DNA from: Ampullaceana balthica
Lineage: Eukaryota > Mollusca > Gastropoda > Lymnaeidae
DNA: 64,000 nt
Assembly (NCBI GenBank): GCA_944989445.1
Contig: CALYLW010000434.1
Location: 720,799-784,798, forward strand
Direction: 5' to 3'
In this document: positions 56,290-64,000 of the stretch, one piece after another
Position numbering within the stretch: position 1 is the first letter of the stretch
How the letters are laid out: the number at the start of each line of letters is the position of its first letter
Translations under genes and position numbers: made by a program
The notes under the pieces: model-generated
The model's database searches: none
What the model saw: the letters and a program-made list of their open reading frames with translations, nothing else
Told to the model about the DNA's origin: nothing

Positions 56290-58276
56290 ATGACTAGCGA
56301 TGAATCAAATCGCAAAGACCTTATACAGGAGGCAAAAAAATTTAATTCCATCTTTAACGAGGATGCAAAGACATCTTTTGAAAGGCTAGAGGAACTAAAG
56401 AGTAAACTACAGATCCAGGGTGTTGACAATGAATGCCAGGAAGACATCATCGCGAAGCTAAATCTGGAAACATGGATAGAATTCAAACTAAGACGATACG
56501 ATAAAGCTAAAGAATATAACGATAAAGTTATAAAGCAGACGAAAAAAAACAACATGACATCGCTTGTGGCACGATTCTATATTTTAATAAAAAAGGGTGA
56601 CTTTATCACAGCAGGGCATCAGTTAAAAATGTTAAAGGAATTACAAAAACAAGAACTCATGAACGAGGCCATTGCTGAACTTGCGTATTCTTTTATCGTT
56701 TTAGGAGGGGCTGTCAACGTTTCTCGAGCCATTGAGCTCTACACAATTGTTGTTACTAAGATGCCAGAAAAATACTCTTGGAAGTATTGGCTTGGATTAG
56801 CGCACAGACGAGCTACACACAGAAATATGTTTCATGCAATAACTCCAGCGATATCAATAAAGGAACATGCAAAAAAGGCAGCAGTCTTATTCTTCGACAT
56901 AGAAAAGGAACCCGTTCATTTTTATCTGAGAGGTCGGGCCTTCTCACAACTTGCTGTTATGATAAATGATCCGAATCTCAACTTCTCAGACATAGAGCGT
57001 GAAGATATATTCCGTGGTCGAGTGTTTGAGAAACTTATTGATGATGCACTTGAATATGGAAAAGATGATGCATGGACATGGACAGAATGTGCTCGAGTAA
57101 TGAAAGATCAAGGCACACATCAATCTATCAAACGATCAAAAAAATTGTTAAAGAAAGCTTTCAAGCTTAAAGAACACACTACAACTTGTCACCAGCTGGG
57201 TCTATGTTATAAAAAACAAGCACACGATAAAGATATTTGTAAAAAAACAGAAAAAAGGGAGGATCTTCAACAACTCCAGGCTTAACCTTCACGGACGATC
57301 TTCATGTCAGTCGGGCAATTCTTTATTTTCAGAAGGCTATTGATCTTTCCATGGGAAACAACATACCAGCTATCAAAGATCTTGGGCTCATCCTCATGGA
57401 GTGTGAGAATTTAAAAATGCACTTGAGAAATATGAAAAAGTAATTGTTACGTACTTGGATATTTGTAGCAGAGTACCAGAGTGTCAAAATAAAGAAGAAA
57501 TTTTGGAATATGTTTCTACAGTTACTCATGCGTACAAGAAGTCTTCGATTTGCTTGAAAAAGCTTGCAGAAAATCCCAAATTAACTTTGGAAAGGGCCAG
57601 TGAACTGAATAATGAAGCAGAGAGAAAGCTCAATATAGCTGTGAGTCTGGCAGCTAGAATGTCTAACCTCGAAAAACACATGGAAAACTACAAATATGAA
57701 GATCGCAAGGCCTACAGTACTTCAGAGGCACTGTGTGAAGCAAGCAAAGACACTCCCCACCACACAAAAATATGCTTGGATCCCTTAGACCACGTTGGGA
57801 AGTTAGACAAACATCTTGAAGTCATGCAAAAGCTGAACCATAAGGACTCATATGACCCTAAAGTTATAAACATTTTATTGGAAGAGCTTCTAAATTTTGG
57901 GGAATATATGAATGCATACGCTCTCCTCCCTAAAACAGAAACTGGCACATTATTTGATGGTCAGAGAGATCCCCTAACGCTAAAGGTTTGTCTTTACGCG
58001 GCAGCTTCCAGACTGAAAGACAGCGACAAAAGTGCAGGACTCATTTTTAAACAATTGTTTGAACATTTCATAAACGAGGAAAGGAAACATCAATCTGAAG
58101 AAAACTCAATTAAACAAGAAAATCAACATAAATCGGATTCCTTAAACAATGGTGTTTTACTTGTAAGTGATCTAGAGCTAGATGATGAAAATAAGGATGT
58201 TGTGACTTGCATAAAAAATATCTTTTTGGCCGATTTTGGACTGCACACCATGGATTGTAGACAAGTAATATTTTAA
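56290..58276 (+). pseudogene. IFIT-like TPR gene, copy 2 (two frameshifts)
   Basis: ATG at 56290, seven bases after the acceptor. The first frame of 331 codons (MTSDESNRKDLIQEAKKF, WIEFKLRRYDKAKEYNDKVI, AIAELAYSFIVLGGAVNVSR, YWLGLAHRRATHRNMFHAIT, FYLRGRAFSQLAVMI, DDAWTWTECARVMKDQG) shifts near 57250 in AAAAAAACAGAAAAAAGGGA. A middle frame has LHVSRAILYFQKAIDLSMGN and LGLILMECENLK, with a second shift near 57417. The last frame from about 57418 ends at 58276 (ALEKYEKVIVTYLDICSRVP, LTLERASELNNEAERKL, VKLDKHLEV-like helix repeats). Together about 650 residues of TPR-type helices, the expected size. Both shifts lie in or near A runs, so assembly error is possible and the gene may be intact in the animal. 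Confidence 0.7.
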
Positions 58277-59265
58277 TTTTAATATTTTTAAATATTTTAT
58301 TAAAACTTATTGTAAATGTTTTAGGTTCATAACTTCCTTTCGCCTTAAAAAAAACCAGGCGTTAAGTGAAATTTTAATACTTTCAATAATTTAACTTTCC
58401 GTTAAAGAAGAACTAATATACGACATAAGATTGATGAAATTATTCCTTTAAGTTTAAATATAATAATAATATATGTCGTTTCATATCCTTTGGGAGAAAC
58501 TAGCCATTTAGAATTATTTTTTGTATCTCCTTTAACTTTTCGGTGCAAATACATTTACGTATGGCCATGAATTCAAAATATATATTTAGATATTTTTGGG
58601 TCTTAAAAGGAATGTAGTGAAATAGTAGAATGAATTTCCTTGTATAAATAATAGTTGACAAATTATATAAAAACCTCGCATAATTAAAATATCTGTAATT
58701 CAAAATTTGACACTACACTGCCCCCATCCCCCCAAAAATAAAGAAAAAAAAAGTATGTTTACTAGCTGAGCCGCGGCGTAGCATACGCCGCTAATGATTT
58801 AGTGACGGGTGAAGACTTCCTGAAAGACACAGTTGTCAAAATGGGTTACATTGTTCCATTTTCAAAAATTAAAATATAAGCATAAACACACAATATACAT
58901 AATTCCCGTGGTAATGTAATGCTACTAATTTTAGAAAGCAGCGCACCAAATTACTGCACGAAAAATAACACTTTTCGAACGTTCCGCATAAAATTGTTCT
59001 ATATGATAATAAATGAATCAAATAAAAAATAAATGAAAGTTCTGTATTACGTTATTTTTTAATCTGATGTGTATTTATTTTGAAAACTTCCGTCATTTTT
59101 GACGGATGATACTCTAGTTTCATAATAATTATAAATACTCAACTCCTATTTGTACATCTTTCCCATTTCAAAAATTAAAATATAAGCATAAAACATTGAC
59201 GTCATATAATATTTTTATACAAAATCGCAGCGCCACCTAACAGCCTTTCATAAAAGCGTTTCACC
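58277..59265. other. Downstream flank with an interspersed repeat edge
   Basis: An edge ACTAGCTGAGCCGCGGCGTA at 58760 resembles a dispersed repeat terminus; the sequence to 59265 is probably part of it. No genes. Confidence 0.35.
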
Positions 59266-59267
59266 CA

Positions 59268-59315
59268 TTCATACATACATACATACATACATACATACAT
59301 ACATACATACATACA
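59268..59315. repeat. ATAC tetranucleotide repeat
   Basis: About eleven CATA/ATAC units, probably the tail of the repeat that begins near 58760. Confidence 0.9.
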
Positions 59316-59865
59316 GGCGACGGGAATTATGTATATTGAATTGATGATTGATATTGATGATGATATTGTAATTGAATTGATTTAATGATATAAAATTGAG
59401 GCTAATGAATGCTATGCAAATTTGACTTTTTGTGTGTGTGGAAATTTATAATATCTATGTCCGAGAGAGGGAAGGGGTAAAACAATTTAAAATACTTTAT
59501 TTTCCACACTGTCGGTCAAGACACAAAACCTAATATAAACAGTGTAAAAAAGGGGTCAGTTTTATTTTGAGCTACGACAGATAATCTAATAAAACAAATT
59601 CGTGAAATTATTTATAATCTAGAAACGTTTCGACACGCTATTCTAACTATGTTATTCTTCAACATATTTGTTATGTTTTTTAGCCAAGAACAAAATAATA
59701 TTTGCACTGCAAAAAAATCAATAACATAATTTATTATATAATCATGCACCATTATCATAATTCATTATTTTACCACAATTAAAAATTAGCTTAAATTTTG
59801 AAATAGATATTAATGTATGAAAAACTTGGGATTTTTATCCCTTGCAGCACTTCAGGGACAAATTC

Positions 59866-60047
59866 AATGTTACCTCTAAGGTTCATTGGTCCGTGTGCAA
59901 AGAGAAAAAAATCGAGTGCAAAGTTGCTCAGCATACATTTTTCGTGCAATGTTTTACAAAATTTACTGCGCGGTAGTTTTAAACTGTTGCGCGGCGTCAG
60001 TCAGATGTCTGCGCGGCCGCGCAACCACACAGCTTAAAGGGAATATT
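59866..60047 (+). mobile_element. AATGTTCCCT-family MITE, copy 4
   Basis: Begins AATGTTACCTCTAAGGTTCA and ends CAGCTTAAAGGGAATATT. Confidence 0.7.
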
Positions 60048-61460
60048 GGACAACATATATTCATTATCATACCTCTTATCTTACTTGTTGGGATTTCGCA
60101 TAGGTTTGTCGAGTTTTTCCAAAGAAAAAAACATTTTCAAAAAGATATAATGTATTATTCCTGAAAAAAAAATGGCAGTTTAAAAGTGTCTTGACGTTCA
60201 TTTGTTTAAACAGTGAAAGAAGTAAACGATTTCTTTAAATAAACGAATGATTCATACACGTATATTGCATTCTCAGTGCTTTATTTTTTAGTTCTTCTTT
60301 TGAGACACGTTATATGTGCTTTACAGGAAATACTTCCGGATCATTGCAAGGAAAATGAACTTATGGATTTCATTATCGAGTCAAGGTTGTTTATTTGTTT
60401 GCTAAGTGAAGGTAAACAGTCAAGGTAAGATATAGTTTCAAATTATTTGAAGTGATTAAAATGTTTATTTTATATTTGAATATATTTTATCAAATTCAAT
60501 TTAATTGATTACTAGTCTCCTTGTAACAATTAGTGTTTGGATAAACAAGACATGATGAACAATGAAGGTAACGAGGATGTACAATACTTAACAAAAATAT
60601 TTCATAGAGAAAAAATACAGCTATGTCCCTTGAATGAAACAAATTAGGAACTTGAGTACTTAAGCAAGTGTTATGAAATTGAAAAAGACAAACAAGCAAG
60701 TAGAGATGATTGATGAAAGATTATTTTATAAATTGTTTTATTTTTAAAAAAAATAAGATTTCATTCATTTTGTACATAGCGTTCTGGTTTATTCTAAGTA
60801 TGACAAAACTTTAATCATCAGATCTAATTTAAATGATTTTAATACTTTAAATTTCTTGATATTCGTAACTATGAAAATTACCCACTCTCCAGCGGAAAGT
60901 AGGATTTAAATTGGTGTTGAGAACCCGCGTACCGAATTTCTGGATGATGGGACCATAAGTATAAAAACTGATGGAATGTTTCAATATGGTGAATGACATT
61001 GACGCTATAAAACGAAATAAGTAGTTTCTCCTCTGGTGTCGATTAGAGCAGGGAAGCCGCCTTGTCAATTTTGTAAAGACGGGGGAATAAATAAGAAAGT
61101 TAAACATGGCGAACCTTGTTACGGTAAGTCCGCTACGCGTAGAATTTCGAAATGAAACCTGCTTAACTTTTGGACATACTTTGCCATATAGTTTCTCAAT
61201 ATGTGTCATCAAAATCTTATGTACCAAGTTTGATCAAGAAATACCTCTTGTAACCAGAACCCTTTGCGGGAGTGCGTTCCAGAACTTTCTAAGAATTTAT
61301 GTAGATCAGTGAATAAAATAATATTTAAAGTGCTTATTTAGAATTGAAATTAATGGGCTCCCAAATTACTGTAAAATGTACAAATAATAAATACCTGTTA
61401 ATTTCAATCTGGATCATGATGGATAAACTTGTTTGTCAATATTTGTGAAGGTCGCGTAAA
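60048..61460. other. No gene firmly recognised
   Basis: A 126-codon minus frame (61227-60847) has no known family. ATGGCGAACCTTGTTACG followed by GTAAGT at 61106-61129 looks like a first exon with donor, but no continuation is seen. Confidence 0.35.
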
Positions 61461-61469
61461 ATTAAATTT

Positions 61470-62420
61470 GGAATAAGATGACACTAAGAGCCCATGGGCC
61501 AAAATTGTGCAAGATGTAAAGTTGAAAAGGCCTGAACATTTCTATCTAGATCATTTTACAAGATTTTTACAAATTTAATGGGAATAAAGCTTGAAAAATA
61601 TACGAAAAAAAAAGATTTGGTGACCCCGGCTGCCCAAGAGTGGACATCAGTAGTTTAGTACAATATATAATTTTAATATGGACCACCAAATTTTTATGTA
61701 CAAAGATTGGTAAAAAACAAAGCATTTACCAATTAGGCGCTGTTTAAAATATGTTTTATATAGCTCATGTTAAGAAAATGTTATATATGGCCGCCGGCCT
61801 CTAGTAAGTGTTAATTTAAAAACTGTTACGCTAGAATTTCTTGTGGGAAAGTACTCAATTACTTCCTTAATTTTCATGACGATTGGATGAATACAATAAT
61901 ATTTACACGGCTTATATAAGAAAAAGTGATATTAAGGGCGCCAGGGCCCACTGTGTATAAGGTGTAAAGTTCAAAACATTTATTGATTTCAACCTTGACC
62001 ATGATAAATATATTTTTAAACGTTTGTCAAATCGTGAAAAATTCAATGAGGAAAAGTTACATTTTTATTTTTTAAAAAAAATAATGAAAAAAAAACTTGG
62101 GGCCCCCGACCCAAAGCAATTATTATTAGCATTTTATTGCCCCACCTTATTGTAATATGGGTCACAAAGTTTTTATGTACCGATTTTCCTCAAGATCCAT
62201 CCATTTTAATAGTAGTCAAAAATTAAACACAGTTTTATATAGCTTTTTAAGGAACAAAACTACATTTTGTGCGGGCCCCCGGCCCCCAAATAGTGGTAAT
62301 TTTTTAAAAAAAATTCCAATTATAAATGCAGCAGTGTACTCAATAACTTCCCAAAGTTTCATTCTTCTCTCTACACTGGAAGTTGGGGGGATAGTGATGA
62401 TTGAGTGTCTGAGTCAGTCA
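61470..62420. repeat. Two diverged copies of one repeat in tandem
   Basis: About 61480-61900 and 61930-62400 share the order: AGGGCCCA-like start, GTGTAAAGTT, a GATCAT or GACCATGAT segment, GGCCCCCGAC- or GACCCCGGC-type motif, TTTTTATGTAC, then TACTCAAT(T/A)ACTTCC. The second ends with GAGTGTCTGAGTCAGTCAG, a tail seen in dispersed invertebrate repeats. Confidence 0.5.
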
Positions 62421-62822
62421 GTTTTGCCTTTTAATAATATAGAAGATCATCGTCAGCGTACTTGTTTAAAAAATAATAAGAAAATAATGAAAATAATTTA
62501 AAAAACTGATATTTTATTAAAGTACAACATAAATGTGACCAAGGGCTAAAGATTTATGGGACTTTTCATGAACCCACTGATACTTCACTAAACTTAAGTT
62601 TCTCTCAAATCATGTTGTTTGTAACTTTATTCGCATAAAGTCAAACCTCTTTCCAGAATCTTACTCGTTAAGCGAAACACTCGTTAAACAGAACGATTTT
62701 TCATTTACAAATCAATGTAAAATACGATAATGCGTTCAATGATGAAAAAAACACTCATTAAAAAAAATTATGAACATTTATTCCAATAAGTAAAATTTTT
62801 AAAAATCTTTTTTTTAAAAAGG

Positions 62823-63190
62823 ACACGCTTTTATTTACAAACATTTAGAGACTGAAACGCTCTGATCTCCCCTGCACTTGATGTAAACACGGGAATTTGG
62901 TAAACACGAGGGCTGGAGTGAAACCAGTGAGCCGTGGAGGTCAACTCTAGCAGACGACTATACATTCTAAATAGTGATAAATAGAGATAAACTAAAAGTT
63001 GATTAATTTAATTACCGTACATTCGATCGATCTGAAATTTTGATACAATGCATTGTCATCCAAGATCTATCTGTGGTAAAAGTTTGAGATCTCTGGGACC
63101 ATCAGAAGTGGTTTAATTTTACGTTTCAAGATTTGAAGGAAGGATGGATGAATACAACATACAAACAGTGTGATTTAAATAAAAGCGTGT
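62823..63190. mobile_element. MITE with ACACGCTTTTATTT TIRs, copy 2 (nested)
   Basis: Termini ACACGCTTTTATTT and AAATAAAAGCGTGT are exact inverted repeats. Interior nearly the same as 31787-32139. Inserted in the Tigger relic. Confidence 0.8.
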
Positions 63191-63362
63191 AATAATAAAA
63201 TAACGTATGCATTTTTAAGGAGTGTAACAACTAAGAATGTAATTTAGATTTGGGAACAAAAGACGTAAAAAAAAATTATAACAAATAATTAACCCTTTTC
63301 AATTAGAATACTGTCTTAAGACATTTGTTTTTGCCAACGCTTTAAACTTTAACGAATATGCG

Positions 63363-63590
63363 TCATAACCGTTTCATAGACATTCTTGACACTCCCTTAG
63401 AAGCATCCATCTTTTTAATATTGTTTTTGTTCTTGAGAATAGTGCAGATCGTTGATGTTGGCCGATTGTATATGCGCGCTAGATTAGCCACCCTCACACC
63501 TTGTTCTCGCTTTTCAATGATTTTACGTTTCATTTCAACAAATATCTTTTGTCTTATGATTGTCTTTTTGTGTTTTTTTCTCAAAGACAT
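63363..63590 (-). pseudogene. Tigger/CENP-B-like transposase, N-terminal fragment
   Basis: 75 codons: MSLRKKHKKTIIRQK, VEMKRKIIEKREQGVRVANL, then ARIYNRPTSTICTILKNK. This is the psq-type helix-turn-helix DNA-binding domain of pogo/Tigger transposases. The second binding domain and DDE catalytic region are absent. Confidence 0.75.
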
Positions 63591-63988
63591 TTTAGCACAG
63601 GTTGTTACACTTTGTACGTAAAAAAATTAGGAATACTGTCTGAATACAAAATGTATCAAAACGGGTATTCACACAGAAAAACAATACGCTAACAGACAAA
63701 GTGGAAAACACAAACTGATGCAACGGTTTGGGAGTCCCGGCTCACAAATGAATGTCGGGGAAAAGGGACTTCCCTTGTCTGCGTAGTTCGTTATGCGAAA
63801 ATCGCTAAATAAGGGACCAAGATCTTTCAGATTTTTTGCTCGTTATGCGAATTGCTCGTTATGCGAATTACTCGTTATGAGATGTGCTCGTAATGAGAGG
63901 TTTCAATGTATTTTTCTATTTTAAATTGCTATTTTAAACTTCTTCTTTTTCAAAGTTACAAAATTTACTTTTTTTTCTTTGTGTTTAT

Positions 63989-64000
63989 ATATATATATAT
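63989..64000. repeat. TA repeat at window end
   Basis: Start of another TA tract, cut by the window edge. Confidence 0.7.

Larger units (their letters stand above)
62638..63908 (-). mobile_element. Tigger/pogo-like DNA transposon relic
   Basis: Ends AAGTCAAACCTCTTTCC and, read inward from the right, CATTGAAACCTCTCATTACG, both followed by repeated CTCGTTA(A/T)GCGAA motifs. TA flanks both sides (62636 and 63909). Contains a transposase N-terminus and a nested MITE. Confidence 0.7.

Noticed and set aside
61106..61129. ATGGCGAACCTTGTTACG with GTAAGT, a possible first exon
   Set aside because: No downstream exon or conserved domain was found in the remaining 2.9 kb; chance occurrence cannot be excluded.
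60847..61227. 126-codon minus-strand frame
   Set aside because: No motif, no repeat in the window and ordinary composition; insufficient support for a gene.

Overview
This window is from an animal nuclear genome that is AT-rich, intron-bearing and crowded with transposons. A gastropod mollusc (panpulmonate-type snail) fits best. The basis is IFIT-like TPR genes, a PARP10/14-like gene, tRNA-derived SINEs with a GATAA-type tail, and the mix of MULE, hAT, Ginger, Penelope and Gmr1-like elements. The species is an inference; no host ribosomal or mitochondrial marker is present.

Layout. 1-9.85 kb: two minus-strand coding exons of a PARP10/14-like gene, separated by a 7.3 kb intron full of MITEs, TA repeats and a LINE 3' end. 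The long exon encodes about 29 decapeptide repeats, has one in-frame TAA, and ends inside an RRM that is completed by the exon at 1-599. 9.85-12.45 kb: its upstream region. 12.46-22.49 kb: a three-level nest. A GTF2IRD2-type hAT relic is split by an 8.4 kb MULE whose ends are arrays of an iterated GACAAGTGAACAC unit, with a 9-bp target duplication. That MULE is itself split by a 2.65 kb hAT with an 8-bp target duplication. 22.5-32.2 kb: interspersed repeats, MITEs and a truncated Penelope-like element. 32.4-35.1 kb: a broken minus-strand IFIT-like gene whose 3' end is replaced by a relic of an unrecognised Cys-containing family. 35.3-46.5 kb: more MITEs, a SINE, a coding-type minisatellite, two more relics of the unrecognised family, a Ginger/KRBA2-like integrase relic and a Ty3-type gag-protease relic. 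46.86-54.93 kb: a 1.56 kb element with iterated terminal repeats, interrupted two bases from its edge by a very young 6.5 kb Ty3/gypsy element. 55.6-58.3 kb: a second IFIT-like gene, head-to-head with the first and also frameshifted. 58.3-64 kb: repeats, then a Tigger/pogo relic.

How the parts relate. No host gene here is both complete and uninterrupted. The host-derived content is one PARP10/14-like gene (partial, with a stop in this assembly), two IFIT-like paralogues and three relics of one unrecognised family. PARP14- and IFIT-type genes are antiviral effectors in vertebrates, so the stretch may be a decayed immune-gene neighbourhood; that is inference. The most unusual object is the young Gmr1-like retrotransposon. 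Its pol has a protease-integrase-RT-RNase H order, but the integrase catalytic core is missing in frame, and gag and pol share one frame separated by a single UGA.
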